A stretch of 64,000 nt of DNA from Streptomyces sp. Ag109_O5-1 (GCF_003814875.1 NZ_RKQF01000001.1:10664001-10728000), one strand, 5' to 3'; counted from the first letter of the stretch, positions 42,580 to 51,487 are shown. The notes: generated by a model from the sequence alone, not told the origin. Numbers and translations are program-made.

Positions 42580-43506
42580 ATGTACCAGGAAGCCAGCACC
42601 ACCCCGGCCCGCGGGCGCGCCCTGCCGACCGCCGAACAGTTCATGATCGGCGTCTTCGTCGCCGTACCGTTCCTGGCGCTGCTCGCCGCCGTGCCGCTGG
42701 CCTGGCGGCACGGGCTGAGCCCGGTCGACCTGGCCCTCGCCGTCGTCTTCTATCTCGTCAGCGGGCTCGGCATCACCGTCGGCTTCCACCGACACTTCAC
42801 GCACGGCTCGTTCAAGGCGCGGCGGCCGCTCAGGATCGTGCTCGCGCTGGCGGGCAGCATCGCCGTGCAGGGCCCGCTGATCACCTGGGTCGCCGACCAC
42901 CGCAAGCACCATCAGTTCTCCGACAAGGACGGCGACCCGCACTCGCCCTGGCGGTACGGCCGTTCACCCGGCGCCCTCGCCAAGGGCATGCTCTACGCCC
43001 ACCTCGGCTGGCTGTTCGAGACCGAGCACGCCTCGCCCCGGCAGTACGCTCCCGACCTGGTCAAGGACCGGACCCTGATGCTGATCTCCCGTCGCTTCGG
43101 GCTCCTGGTCCTCGCCTCGCTCGCCCTGCCCACGCTGCTCGGCGCAGGGCTGACCCGGTCCTGGCAGGGGGCGCTGACCGCGCTGTTCTGGGCCGGTCTG
43201 GTTCGGATCTGCATGGTCCACCATGTCACCTGGTCGATCAACTCCATCTGTCACGCGGCCGGTTCACGGCCTTTCCACAGCCGGGACAGGTCCGGGAACG
43301 TGTGGTGGCTGGCCCCGCTGTCCTTCGGCGAGTCCTGGCACAACCTCCACCACGCCGATCCCACCAGCGCCCGCCACGGCGTGCTCACCGGCCAACTGGA
43401 CGCCAGCGCCCGGCTGATCCGCTGGCTCGAACGGCTGGGCTGGGTCTACGAGGTGCGCTGGCCGGACCGGCGCAGGGTGGACGCCAAGCGCACCGGGGCA
43501 CGTTGA
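42580..43506 (+). CDS. membrane acyl-CoA delta-9 desaturase
   Basis: A 308-residue membrane enzyme with four hydrophobic segments and the three histidine boxes of the diiron desaturases: HRHFTH at 70-75, HRKHH near 107-111 and HNLHH near 250. It inserts a cis double bond at C9 of saturated acyl chains using O2 and electrons from a reductase such as a ferredoxin. The start ATG is 31 bases after the ketosynthase stop, with GAAAGACAGG before it, so the two are likely one operon for unsaturated lipid synthesis, possibly responding to temperature. It converges with the propeller-like gene. Confidence 0.9.
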   Translation: MYQEASTTPARGRALPTAEQFMIGVFVAVPFLALLAAVPLAWRHGLSPVDLALAVVFYLVSGLGITVGFHRHFTHGSFKARRPLRIVLALAGSIAVQGPLITWVADHRKHHQFSDKDGDPHSPWRYGRSPGALAKGMLYAHLGWLFETEHASPRQYAPDLVKDRTLMLISRRFGLLVLASLALPTLLGAGLTRSWQGALTALFWAGLVRICMVHHVTWSINSICHAAGSRPFHSRDRSGNVWWLAPLSFGESWHNLHHADPTSARHGVLTGQLDASARLIRWLERLGWVYEVRWPDRRRVDAKRTGAR

Positions 43507-43520
43507 ACGCGCGTCGGGCG

Positions 43521-44252
43521 TCAGCCGCGCAGCGCGGCCTCCAGCACCAGCAGGCTCGCCGCGCCCGGTGCCGAGGAGTCGTCGGGCAGCGCGTACAGCC
43601 GGAGCCGGTCGGCGCCGGCGACCTCGAAGTCCGTGGCCCCGACGGAGACCGCGCGCCCGGTGGGGGAGAGGACGGCGACGGCCACGCAGTCGTGGAGGCC
43701 GACGCGGCGGCCCGGCACCGCGGTCTTGCCGACGGGTTCACCGTCGGTGCTCAGCACCAGGATGCGCCGGCCGCCCCAGGTGACGGTGTGCAGCAGCCCG
43801 GTCTCCGGGTCCCGGGCGATGCCGGCGAGGTGGTCGGGATACCGGAACATCTCCTCGACCTCACCGCTCGCCGGGTCCAGGCGGTAGACGATGGACCGCG
43901 AGTCGGGCCGGTCCTCGGCCACGGTGACCCAGACGAACTGTCCGTCGTGGGTGAGCCCGCCGGCGTGGTGGAGCGCGTCCTCTCCCAGGTCCCAGTGGCG
44001 CAGCAGACGGCCGCGCGGGCTCATCTCGAAGAGGTGCGCACGGCCCCGGCCCGCGCCGTACGACGTGCCGTCCGCACCCCGGACGGCCCCGGCAGGCTCC
44101 AGGATCTCCGAGCCACTCACGAAGAAGGTGCCGTCGGCCCGGTCGATGCCCCGGGGGTGGTGGCAGACGAAGTCCAGCGGAACCGTGTCCACGAGCACCC
44201 ACCCGGCGGCCCTGTCCACCCGGGCGATGGCCTCGTCGACCGTCGTAGTCAT
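43521..44252 (-). CDS. uncharacterised beta-propeller-like protein (DUF6454-like)
   Basis: A 243-residue soluble protein with repeated short beta-strand patterns (HHPRGIDRADGTFFVSGSEI, FVWVTVAEDRPDSRSIVYRL, GLLHTVTWGGRRILVLSTDG) like one-sheet repeats of a propeller or SMP-30-type fold. I believe it belongs to an actinobacterial family named DUF6454, not confirmed. His and Asp residues in the first repeat could bind a metal. The ATG at 44252 has GGAAGG about 10 bases upstream. No operon partners. Confidence 0.65.
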   Translation of the reverse strand: MTTTVDEAIARVDRAAGWVLVDTVPLDFVCHHPRGIDRADGTFFVSGSEILEPAGAVRGADGTSYGAGRGRAHLFEMSPRGRLLRHWDLGEDALHHAGGLTHDGQFVWVTVAEDRPDSRSIVYRLDPASGEVEEMFRYPDHLAGIARDPETGLLHTVTWGGRRILVLSTDGEPVGKTAVPGRRVGLHDCVAVAVLSPTGRAVSVGATDFEVAGADRLRLYALPDDSSAPGAASLLVLEAALRG

Positions 44253-44369
44253 GGGGCTGCCGCCTTCCACCACGGGCCGTTCCACCCTCGATCATGCGGT
44301 GCGGCGACCGGGACCGCATCCCGTGCCGCCGCCCTGCCAGGGGTGCGGTTCGCCGGGGCGGGCGCACGG

Positions 44370-44400
44370 CGGCCCGGCCCTCTTCCCGAGGGCCGGGCCG
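44370..44400 (-). terminator. strong hairpin downstream of the ATPase gene
   Basis: CGGCCCGGCCCTC-TTCCC-GAGGGCCGGGCCG: perfect 13-bp stem, 5-base loop, in the gap between the ATPase gene stop (44521) and the propeller-like gene start (44252). Likely stops leftward transcripts. Confidence 0.6.
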
Positions 44401-44520
44401 TGAGGCCGGTGCGGTGGGCAGCCGACCGGCGTGGTGCGGGATCAGCGGGCCGGAGCGGTGTGGGGTTGATCCGGGCCGGGTTTCGGGCGGGTGCGTGTCC
44501 AGGACGGGTCGGCGGCGGGG

Positions 44521-45201
44521 TCAGGAGTGGGGGGACGGTCCATGGGTCGACGGGCCTCCTGAGTAGTGCGGGGTGGTGGGGGGTTCGTCCGGTGCCGTCG
44601 ACAGTTCGGCCCAGACGACGCGTACCGAGGGGCCCTCCGGTGCGATCGCGACGCCCCAGTCGAGACTGAGCGCGTCGACCAGGAACAGCCCGCGCCCGTT
44701 CTGCTCGTCGGGTCTGGCCTGCCGGGGCGCCGGGAGCGTGAAGCCCCCGTTCTGGTCCTCGACCTCGATACGGATCCGGTCGCTGCCGGCGTGCACCCGG
44801 CACACGATCCGCCGGCCCGCCGAGTGGACGATCGAGTTGGTGACCAGTTCGGAGGTGACCAGGACCGCATTGTCGCGGGCCTCCTCGCCCACGCCCCACG
44901 AGTCCAGCAGTTCGCCCACGCTCCGGCGGGCGTTGCCCACCGCCCGCGGCGTCGGCGCCAGGTCGAAGGCCCGGCTGTGGACAAGGGTGGTGGGTCCGTC
45001 CCCGGAGGCGAACCGATCGAGGCCTTGCGGCCCAGGGAGTCGACCTAGGCGTTCGCCTCCGGGTGGTCTGGGGACGTTGCCCGTCACGTCGGACGAGCGG
45101 TGCGGGCCCTCGGCACCGGCCGTCAGAGCCGGGCGGGGCAGGCCGGGTATCCGGTCCTCGGGGAGTCGGTCGAGCGGCTGGGGGAGAGAGGGCGGTGCCA
45201 T
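44521..45201 (-). CDS. RsbW/AbaA-type anti-sigma-like ATPase
   Basis: A 226-residue protein with a single GHKL ATPase domain from about residue 65: the N-box NAVLVTSELVTNSIVHSAG binds ATP-Mg, EDQNGGF and NGRGLFLVDALS are the G1 and G2 boxes. The N-terminal 60 and C-terminal 20 residues look disordered. In Streptomyces such small ATPases are divergently paired with an XRE regulator and a DUF397 protein, as in the abaA and whiJ-like loci, where they affect development and antibiotic production. Here the XRE and DUF397 genes are directly divergent. The ATG at 45201 begins MAPPSLPQPL after GAAAGG. Confidence 0.82.
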   Translation of the reverse strand: MAPPSLPQPLDRLPEDRIPGLPRPALTAGAEGPHRSSDVTGNVPRPPGGERLGRLPGPQGLDRFASGDGPTTLVHSRAFDLAPTPRAVGNARRSVGELLDSWGVGEEARDNAVLVTSELVTNSIVHSAGRRIVCRVHAGSDRIRIEVEDQNGGFTLPAPRQARPDEQNGRGLFLVDALSLDWGVAIAPEGPSVRVVWAELSTAPDEPPTTPHYSGGPSTHGPSPHS

Positions 45202-45532
45202 CGCCGTACGCCTTTCGTCCGGCTTCGCAGCGTGGGGGGCTGAGCGGTCGCGGTCCGCCCCGGAGCTCCCGCAGGGCAGACGACGGCCCGTGCCTGGACG
45301 GCACCGGGTCACAGCTCAGTCTCCCCCAACTGGACTGCTTCGCCTGCTCCTTGGTCGACCGGAGCATTGAGCCCACTCTGACATCTGCCAACATCGCCTC
45401 GCAACCAGCAAGTTGAAAATTGCAAGAAGTGAAGTGCATGCTGCTCGCGACAAGAAGTGATCGAAAGAGTCCGTGTGCCGATCACCACTGCGTGAGACGG
45501 TGACCCTGAAACCTGGTGTGAGGGGGTAGGGC
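45202..45532. promoter_or_regulatory. divergent control region of the AbaA/WhiJ-like locus with CAAGAAGTGA repeats
   Basis: 331 bases between the ATPase and XRE genes. It holds an A/T-rich island near 45400-45470, unusual for this DNA, with a direct repeat CAAGAAGTGA at 45423-45432 and 45451-45460 (28-base period) and a further GCAAG pair just before it. These are good candidates for binding by the XRE regulator. Confidence 0.5.
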
Positions 45533-46408
45533 GTGACCTCGGAGACCGACTGGGGCGGTGCCCCTTCCGTCCTGCGCATGATCCTGGGCCGGCAACTGGA
45601 GGAGCTGCGGACCCGGGCCGGCCTGACCTATGAACAGGCCGGCGCCGCGATCGGCGTCAGCCACTCCACGATCCGCCGGATGGAGGCCGCCAAGGTGGCC
45701 CGGCTGCGGCTCGCGGACGCCGAGAAACTGCTGCAGACCTACGGGGTGACGGACCGCCAGGAGCTGGACACCTTCCTGCAGTCGGTGCGCGAGGCCAACA
45801 AGCGCGGCTGGTGGCACACCTACCGCGATGTGATGCCGGACTGGTTCGCCGCCTATCTGAGCCTGGAACAGGCGGCGTTGCAGATCCGCGCCTACGAGAA
45901 CGAGTTCGTGCACGGCCTGCTGCAGACCCGCGAGTACGCCGCCGCCCTGCTCGGCGCCGGCAACCCGCACGCGCCGACCGAGGCCACCGAGCGCATGGTG
46001 GCGCTGCGCATGCGCCGCCAGGAGCTGATCACGCGGGAGGCGCCGCCGCGGCTGTGGGTCGTGATGGACGAGACGGTGCTGCGCTGGCCGGTCGGCGGCT
46101 CCGGGGTGATGCGCGCCCAGATCGACCATCTGATCGAGCTCAACCGGCTGCCCAACGTCACCTTGCAGATCATGCCGTTCGCCAACGGCCCGCACCCGGC
46201 CATGCGCGCGGGCGCGTACCACCTCTTCCGGTTCAAGGCCCCGGAACTGCCCGACATCGTCTATCTCAACGGCCTGGTGGGCGCGGTCTACCTGGACAAG
46301 GGCGACGACGTCGTGGTCTATCGCGAGGCCCTGGACCGGTTGGGCGCCCAGGCGGCGCCCGCCAGAAGGACCGAGGCGGTCCTCGGTGCGATTCGCAAGG
46401 AGCTCTGA
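45533..46408 (+). CDS. XRE-family regulator with DUF5753 domain (WhiJ-like)
   Basis: A 291-residue regulator. The N-terminal helix-turn-helix spans about 14-70 (RTRAGLTYEQAGAAIGVSHS, then TIRRMEAAKVARLRLADAEK). The rest is a DUF5753 domain (WFAAYLSLEQAALQIRAYEN, later NRLPNVTLQIMPFANGPHPA), found in the numerous WhiJ-like proteins of streptomycetes. They act as repressors of development relieved by their small DUF397 partner. The GTG at 45533 follows GAGGGGGTAGGG. The DUF397 gene starts right after the stop, with its ribosome site inside the end of this gene, and the ATPase gene is divergent. Confidence 0.87.
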   Translation: MTSETDWGGAPSVLRMILGRQLEELRTRAGLTYEQAGAAIGVSHSTIRRMEAAKVARLRLADAEKLLQTYGVTDRQELDTFLQSVREANKRGWWHTYRDVMPDWFAAYLSLEQAALQIRAYENEFVHGLLQTREYAAALLGAGNPHAPTEATERMVALRMRRQELITREAPPRLWVVMDETVLRWPVGGSGVMRAQIDHLIELNRLPNVTLQIMPFANGPHPAMRAGAYHLFRFKAPELPDIVYLNGLVGAVYLDKGDDVVVYREALDRLGAQAAPARRTEAVLGAIRKEL

Positions 46409-46409
46409 C

Positions 46410-46646
46410 GTGCACCACCCGATACACAACGGCATTCCCTCCCGGCAACTCGGCGCGCGCGGCTGGTCCAAGCCGTGGAGCGACGACGCCGGCGGCGCCT
46501 GCGTGGAAGTGAAGAAGCTCGCCGACGGCCGGGTCGCGGTACGCCAGTCGACCGACCCCGACGGTCCCGCGCTGGTCTTCACGCCCCGTGAGATGACGAG
46601 TTTCCTGTCAGGTGTGAAGGCGGGTGACGCCGACTTCCTGATGTGA
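46410..46646 (+). CDS. DUF397 (BldB/WhiJ-partner) protein
   Basis: A 78-residue protein with the DUF397 pattern: WSKPWSDDAGGACVEVKKL near 16-34, VAVRQSTDPDGPALVFT and a final helix with MTSFLSGVKAGD. The family includes BldB-related factors and the small partners of WhiJ-like regulators. The GTG at 46410 lies 6 bases after AAGGAG at the very end of the XRE gene; the stop and start are one base apart, so translation is coupled. It likely binds the XRE protein and relieves repression. Confidence 0.85.
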   Translation: MHHPIHNGIPSRQLGARGWSKPWSDDAGGACVEVKKLADGRVAVRQSTDPDGPALVFTPREMTSFLSGVKAGDADFLM

Positions 46647-46755
46647 CCCCTGTTCCTGGAACTTCCTTGCTATAGCTGATCGTTCAACCACCCCCCACAC
46701 CAGACGCACCACCCCCGCAGTCCCTCCGAACACCCCCGCATCCCCCCTCACCTGA

Positions 46756-47586
46756 ATGGGAGACACGGCGTTGCCCGACAACGGATGGCCGGCCGACCGC
46801 ATCGACACCGAGAACGCGCACTCCGCGCGGATCTACGACTACATCCTGGGCGGCAAGGACTACTACCCCGCCGACCAGGAGGCGGGTGACGCGATGTCCC
46901 GGGAGTGGCCCGCGCTCCCGATCCACATGCGCGCCAACCGCGACTGGATGAACCGCGCCGTGCGCTGGCTCGCCGAGGAGGCGGGCATGCGCCAGTTCCT
47001 GGACGTCGGGACCGGCATCCCCACCTCTCCGAACCTCCATGAGATAGCCCAGGCGGTGTCCCCGGACTCCCGGGTCGTCTACGTGGACAACGACCCCATC
47101 GTCCTCACCCTGTCCCAGGGCCTGCTCTCCAGCACGCCCGAGGGCAGGACGGCGTACATCGAGGCCGACTTCCGTGATCTGACGGACCTCTTCGACGCCC
47201 CCGAACTGCGCGAGACCCTCGACCTGGACAAGCCGGTCGCGCTCACGGTGATCGCCATCGTGCACTTCATGCTCGACGCGGACGACGCGGTCGGTGTCGT
47301 ACGACGCCTCCTCGAACCGCTGCCGTCGGGCAGCTACCTGGCGATGTCCATCGGCACCGCCGAGTTCGCGCCCGAGGAGGTGGGCCGGGTCGCCCGCGAG
47401 TACGCGGCCCGCAACATGCCGATGCGGCTGCGCACCATCGACGAGGCCCACGAGTTCTTCGAGGGCCTGGAGCTGGTCGAGCCGGGCATCGTCCAGGTCC
47501 ACAAGTGGCACCCGGACGGCACCGGCGAAGCGGGCATCCGCGACGAGGACATCGCGATGTACGGAGCGGTCGCCCGCAAGCCGTGA
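46756..47586 (+). CDS. SAM-dependent methyltransferase, DUF574 family
   Basis: A 276-residue protein with the DUF574 opening (WPADRIDTENAHSARIYDYI) followed by LGGKDYY, and a SAM-binding motif FLDVGTGIPT near 82-91, with VVYVDNDPIVL supplying the ribose-binding acid. Streptomycetes carry many copies, often beside XRE/DUF397 genes as here; substrate and role are unknown. The ATG at 46756 has no clear ribosome site, while the in-frame TTG at 46771 is 7 bases after GGGAGA and could be the true start. A strong two-way terminator follows. Confidence 0.85.
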   Translation: MGDTALPDNGWPADRIDTENAHSARIYDYILGGKDYYPADQEAGDAMSREWPALPIHMRANRDWMNRAVRWLAEEAGMRQFLDVGTGIPTSPNLHEIAQAVSPDSRVVYVDNDPIVLTLSQGLLSSTPEGRTAYIEADFRDLTDLFDAPELRETLDLDKPVALTVIAIVHFMLDADDAVGVVRRLLEPLPSGSYLAMSIGTAEFAPEEVGRVAREYAARNMPMRLRTIDEAHEFFEGLELVEPGIVQVHKWHPDGTGEAGIRDEDIAMYGAVARKP

Positions 47587-47594
47587 CACGGTCT

Positions 47595-47634
47595 CCGTGC
47601 CGGGGCCCGGCTCACCTTCCCGGCCCCGGCACGG
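47595..47634. terminator. bidirectional terminator between convergent genes
   Basis: CCGTGCCGGGGCC and GGCCCCGGCACGG, a perfect 13-bp stem with a 14-base loop, between the methyltransferase stop and the NPP1-type gene stop. Confidence 0.7.
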
Positions 47635-47658
47635 TCGTTCCCACGGGTACCGGCCGGC

Positions 47659-48444
47659 TCAGGCGTTCGGGTCGAACGAGATCCCGGACGGCATGGAGTA
47701 CCCCAGGTTGGCGTTGAACGAGCCGTCCTTGATCTTGATGGTGGCGTCGCCGAAGTCCGCGTTCATCAGCTTGTCGCGGTAGCCCGCCGGGTAGCCGTCC
47801 CAGCCCACCAGACGCGGGTAGAACCAGCCGCCGGTCACGTTCTCCGGCGGGTCGTCGTTGGAGTTGGCGAAGCGGAAGTCGTGGGTGGACAGGCCGTCCT
47901 TGTGGTACACGATCTTCGGGTGGGTGCCGTCGAACCGGATCGCCGAGGCCGCCGCCACCTGGTAACTGCTGTGCTGCGACACCGAGACGTACTGCACCTG
48001 GTTGTTCTGGATCCACACGATGACGTGTTCCCAGTCGTGCCGGTGCCCGATGGCCAGCGGCCCGTACGTCGCCTGGTCCTTCTCGAAGTAGCTGGCGTAC
48101 ATCACGGCGCACCAGCCGTTGTTGCACTTCTCGCGCGAGTACGTGTTGGCGTTGGCGAGCTGCGCGTAGTCGTGGCAGTGGCCGTTGACGTCACCGCCGA
48201 GCTTCAGGCCCGGGTTGATGGTGCCGTCGGCGCCGATCGCCGCGGTGGCGTAGCAGCCGTCCCCGTCGTAGTCGTAGGCGGGGGAGAAGGTCTGCTCCAG
48301 TCCGTCGGCGTTCTGCGGCAGCAGTGTCAGGACGTCGGCGTGCGCGGTCGCGGGCACGGCGACGACCAGCGCGAGCGCACCGAGGGCCGCGGCGAGGGCT
48401 TTGCGGAACGGCCGTCTGCGGGTGGGGGGTTGCAGGTCGGGCAT
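47659..48444 (-). CDS. secreted NPP1/NLP (necrosis- and ethylene-inducing-like) protein
   Basis: A 261-residue exported protein. Signal peptide: basic RRRPFRKA then a hydrophobic run, with probable cleavage after AHA (residue 36). The mature part carries the defining NLP heptapeptide GHRHDWE at 133-139, whose acidic and His residues bind the metal needed for cytolysis, and two Cys pairs (C64, C90, C107, C112 region). NLPs disrupt eudicot plasma membranes by binding sphingolipids; bacterial members occur in soil actinomycetes and plant pathogens. Whether this one is toxic is unknown. GGGAG stands 6 bases before the ATG. Single-gene unit. Confidence 0.9.
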   Translation of the reverse strand: MPDLQPPTRRRPFRKALAAALGALALVVAVPATAHADVLTLLPQNADGLEQTFSPAYDYDGDGCYATAAIGADGTINPGLKLGGDVNGHCHDYAQLANANTYSREKCNNGWCAVMYASYFEKDQATYGPLAIGHRHDWEHVIVWIQNNQVQYVSVSQHSSYQVAAASAIRFDGTHPKIVYHKDGLSTHDFRFANSNDDPPENVTGGWFYPRLVGWDGYPAGYRDKLMNADFGDATIKIKDGSFNANLGYSMPSGISFDPNA

Positions 48445-48671
48445 GTCGGCTCCCTGTCTGTGAAAGGCGAAGCGGAGTCTGGCAGTCAGCCCATGGTCGA
48501 GAACACCCTCACGACTTAACTTTGACCCAAAGACAATTGAACAGCCGAGCCAACTCCCTTCCTTTCGGCACCTGTTGACCTGCTGTGAGTAGCCGGGATG
48601 TGCTTGCCGCGCGCTCCGGAACGGCGCCAGGCTTCCGTCGGCTCGTCCCCCCACCCCCGAGAGGGAGCCCC

Positions 48672-50324
48672 GTGAGCGACAGAGACATGCGTTCCGCCGC
48701 GCTGAACCGGCGTGGCTTCCTCGGCGCGGCCGCCGCTGCCGGACTGCTCGGCGCGCTGGCTACCCCCGCTGAGGCAGCACGGAGCGCGGCCGCCACCCCG
48801 GTCACCACGGAGTCCGGCCAGGTCACCGGAGCCCAGGGCGGCCTGCGGGGTGTCACCGTCTACAAGGGCATCCCCTACGCCGCCTCCACCGCCGGCGCGG
48901 GCCGCTGGCGCCCGCCGCAGCCGGCCCCGTCCTGGGACGGCGTCCGCGCCGCCGACTCCTTCGGCCCCGCCTGCCCGCAGCCCGTCACCGGCATCCCCAG
49001 CGACCAGGTGCCCGAGCTGAGCGAGGACTGCCTGAACCTCAACATCTGGACGGCTGCGACCAGTTCGAGCGACGCCCGCCCCGTCCTCGTCTGGCTCTAC
49101 GGCGGCGACCGGGCCCTGTGGTCGGGCCAGGAGCTCTACGACGGCTCCCTGCTCGCCGCCAAGGGCCTCGTCGTCGTCACCCCCAACTACCGCGTCGGCG
49201 TGCTCGGCGGCCTCGCCCACCCCGAACTGACCGCCGAGTCCGCGTACGGCGGTTCCGGCAACTGGGGGATCCTGGACGCCGTCGCCGCACTGGAGTGGGT
49301 CCAGCGGAACATCGGCGTGTTCGGCGGCGACCCGGACCGGGTGACCCTGGGCGGCTGGTCGCAGGGCGCGTCCTTCGTCGACATCCTGCTCGCGTCCGGG
49401 TGCGCGAGGGGCCTCTACCACCGTGCCCTGCTCTCCTCCGGCGTGCGGTACACCAAGGACCCGGCGATCGCCCGGGGAACCTCCCGCTACCGGACCCTCG
49501 CCGACGCCGAGGCGAACGGCACCGCCCTCGCCGCCGACCTGGGCGCCGACGGCCTCGCCGCACTGCGCGCGCTGGACGCCGACGACCTCGTCACCGGAGC
49601 CGCCGCGGACACCGCCGCTGACTTCGGCAACGTCCTCGACGGATACGTCCTGCCGGACACCTACACCGCCGTACTGGAGGCCCGCACCGAGACCGATGTG
49701 CCGGTCCTCACCGGCGTCTGCAAGGACGCCAACGGCGCCTCACCCGACCTGGCGATGACACTCGACGCGTACAACGCGTACGCCGAGTCCGAGTTCGGCC
49801 CCCTGGGGCTCACCGACACCTTCCTGGCGCTGTACCCGGCGGACAGCGACACGGCGGCCGCCCGGCAGTACTGCGCCTACGCCCGCGACCAGGAACGTGT
49901 CTCCGCCTTCCTGTGGGCCGCGCAGTTCAAGGACACGGCCGGCAACTCCGGCCCGGTCCACACCTACTTCTGGACCCGCGTCCCGCCCGGGTACGACAAC
50001 ACGAACCCGGTCATCGGCACGGCCGCGACCGGCGCCTTCGAGGGCTCCGACGTCTACTACCTGCTCGGCTTCCTCTACAGCACCGACCGCCCGTGGACCG
50101 CGCAGGACTACGCCGCCGCCGACACCGCCGCCTCGTACGTCGCCCGCTTCGCCGTCACCGGCGACCCGAACGGCTCCTCCCTGACCGCCTGGCCCGCCCT
50201 CAGCACCGACACCCCGCAGACGATGCAGCTCGGCGCGGCCTACGGCACGCTCGCGGTGGCCGACAGCGACGCCAAGTTCACCTTCCTGAAGACGTATCTG
50301 AAGGCACAGACCGAAGCCTTCTGA
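48672..50324 (+). CDS. Tat-exported type-B carboxylesterase with non-standard active site
   Basis: 550 residues from a GTG with GAGGGAG upstream. Twin-arginine leader NRRGFLGAAAAAGLLGAL. The fold is that of the carboxylesterase/cholinesterase family (VYKGIPYAAS, SEDCLNLNIW, VTPNYRVGVLGG). The nucleophile is kept: Ser230 in GGWSQGAS. But the oxyanion loop reads YGGDRALWSG where HGGGF-like is usual, and the position of the catalytic His (usually GxFHGxE/D) reads GAFEGSD, with Glu457. The enzyme may be inactive, may use another His, or may have shifted chemistry. It is divergent from the NPP1-type gene, with about 230 bases between starts. Confidence 0.82.
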   Translation: MSDRDMRSAALNRRGFLGAAAAAGLLGALATPAEAARSAAATPVTTESGQVTGAQGGLRGVTVYKGIPYAASTAGAGRWRPPQPAPSWDGVRAADSFGPACPQPVTGIPSDQVPELSEDCLNLNIWTAATSSSDARPVLVWLYGGDRALWSGQELYDGSLLAAKGLVVVTPNYRVGVLGGLAHPELTAESAYGGSGNWGILDAVAALEWVQRNIGVFGGDPDRVTLGGWSQGASFVDILLASGCARGLYHRALLSSGVRYTKDPAIARGTSRYRTLADAEANGTALAADLGADGLAALRALDADDLVTGAAADTAADFGNVLDGYVLPDTYTAVLEARTETDVPVLTGVCKDANGASPDLAMTLDAYNAYAESEFGPLGLTDTFLALYPADSDTAAARQYCAYARDQERVSAFLWAAQFKDTAGNSGPVHTYFWTRVPPGYDNTNPVIGTAATGAFEGSDVYYLLGFLYSTDRPWTAQDYAAADTAASYVARFAVTGDPNGSSLTAWPALSTDTPQTMQLGAAYGTLAVADSDAKFTFLKTYLKAQTEAF

Positions 50325-50329
50325 AGCCT

Positions 50330-51487
50330 TCACGCATGGGTCGCGCCGTGTCCGAGGATGCCGTGATGGTGCCGGCGGTGCACGGTCGGGGTGCGGTGCA
50401 GGGCGATCAGGGCCGCGTCGTCGCCGAGGCGCCCGCCGACATGGGCCAGCAGATCGCGCCGGATGTGGTGCATCAGCGACTCGGGAGCGGCGTCGGTCCA
50501 CTGCGCGACCCGCTCCGCGAGCGGGTAGAAACGGCCCTGCGCGTCCCGTGCCTCGACGACACCGTCGGTGTAGAGCAGCAGGGTGTCGCCCGGCTCGAAG
50601 GAGAAGACGTCAAGGGTGTGCTCGGCGCCGTCCGCGCTGGGCACACCCAGCGGTGGCGCCGGATGCACACTCGGGACCGTGACCGCGTGCCCCGGGCTCA
50701 GCAGCAGGGGCGGCGGATGGCCCGCGCTGGTCATCCGGGTGAGCGGGTCCTCGTCGGGGATCTCGATCAGCAGCGCGGTGACGAACCGCTCGCCCATCTC
50801 CTCCGGGGTCTCCAGCTCCGCCCCGTAGCGCTGCACGCTCTGCTCCAGGGACGCCGCCAGCTGCGGCAGGGCGACATTCCGGTGGGCGGACTCCCGGAAG
50901 GCGCCCAGCACCAGCGCGGCCTCGCCGATCGCGGACAGCCCCTTGCCCCGGACATCGCCGATCAGCACCCGGACCGCGCCGTCGCACCGGGTGGCCGCGT
51001 ACAGATCACCGCCGATTTGTGCCTCGTCCTCGGCCGCCAGATACAGCGAGGCGATCCGCAGCGGGCCGATGTACTCCGGCAGCGGCCACATCAGCACGTG
51101 CTGCGCGGCCTCGGCGACGGTGCGCACCTGGGCCAGCTGGGCCCGCCGCCGCTCCCGGACCGCGCTGTAGACCACCACGATCACCGAGAGCACCGCCAGG
51201 GTGACGATCTGCACGATGTGGTTGGCGGTGGTCAGCCCGCCGTGGAAGACGGCGATCAGCACCTGGGCAGCCACCGCCAGCGCCCCGACCAGCGCGGTCG
51301 CCCGGGGGCCGGCGAACGACGGGGTGAGCGCGGGGGCGATGACCAGGGCGGGGCCCAGATGGATGTCCTTGGGTGTGCGCAGGTCCGCCACCGTGATCAC
51401 CAGGATGAGTGCGATCGGGAGCAGCAGCAGCGCGTGCGACTGCCATGACCGCCGTAGACCCGCCGCACCGATCCACCGCGTCACCAT
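50330..51487 (-). CDS. membrane-anchored SpoIIE-type PP2C phosphatase
   Basis: 385 residues. Three or four hydrophobic helices in the first 120 residues (HALLLLPIALILVITVADL, TALVGALAVAAQVLIAVFHG, IVTLAVLSVIVVVYSAV) form a membrane domain without an obvious sensor fold. A PP2C/SpoIIE domain follows, with GGDLYAA, GDVRGKGLSA, SAGHPPPLLL and YTDGVVEAR. It would dephosphorylate a cytosolic antagonist under membrane control. The ATG at 51487 was chosen as the first convincing start. It converges with the carboxylesterase gene and is followed upstream by the aldo/keto reductase gene on the same strand. Confidence 0.85.
   Translation of the reverse strand: MVTRWIGAAGLRRSWQSHALLLLPIALILVITVADLRTPKDIHLGPALVIAPALTPSFAGPRATALVGALAVAAQVLIAVFHGGLTTANHIVQIVTLAVLSVIVVVYSAVRERRRAQLAQVRTVAEAAQHVLMWPLPEYIGPLRIASLYLAAEDEAQIGGDLYAATRCDGAVRVLIGDVRGKGLSAIGEAALVLGAFRESAHRNVALPQLAASLEQSVQRYGAELETPEEMGERFVTALLIEIPDEDPLTRMTSAGHPPPLLLSPGHAVTVPSVHPAPPLGVPSADGAEHTLDVFSFEPGDTLLLYTDGVVEARDAQGRFYPLAERVAQWTDAAPESLMHHIRRDLLAHVGGRLGDDAALIALHRTPTVHRRHHHGILGHGATHA

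Noticed and set aside
41298..43506. Polyketide or other biosynthetic cluster around the ketosynthase
   Set aside because: No acyl carrier, chain-length factor, cyclase or modular domains; the desaturase partner points to fatty acids.
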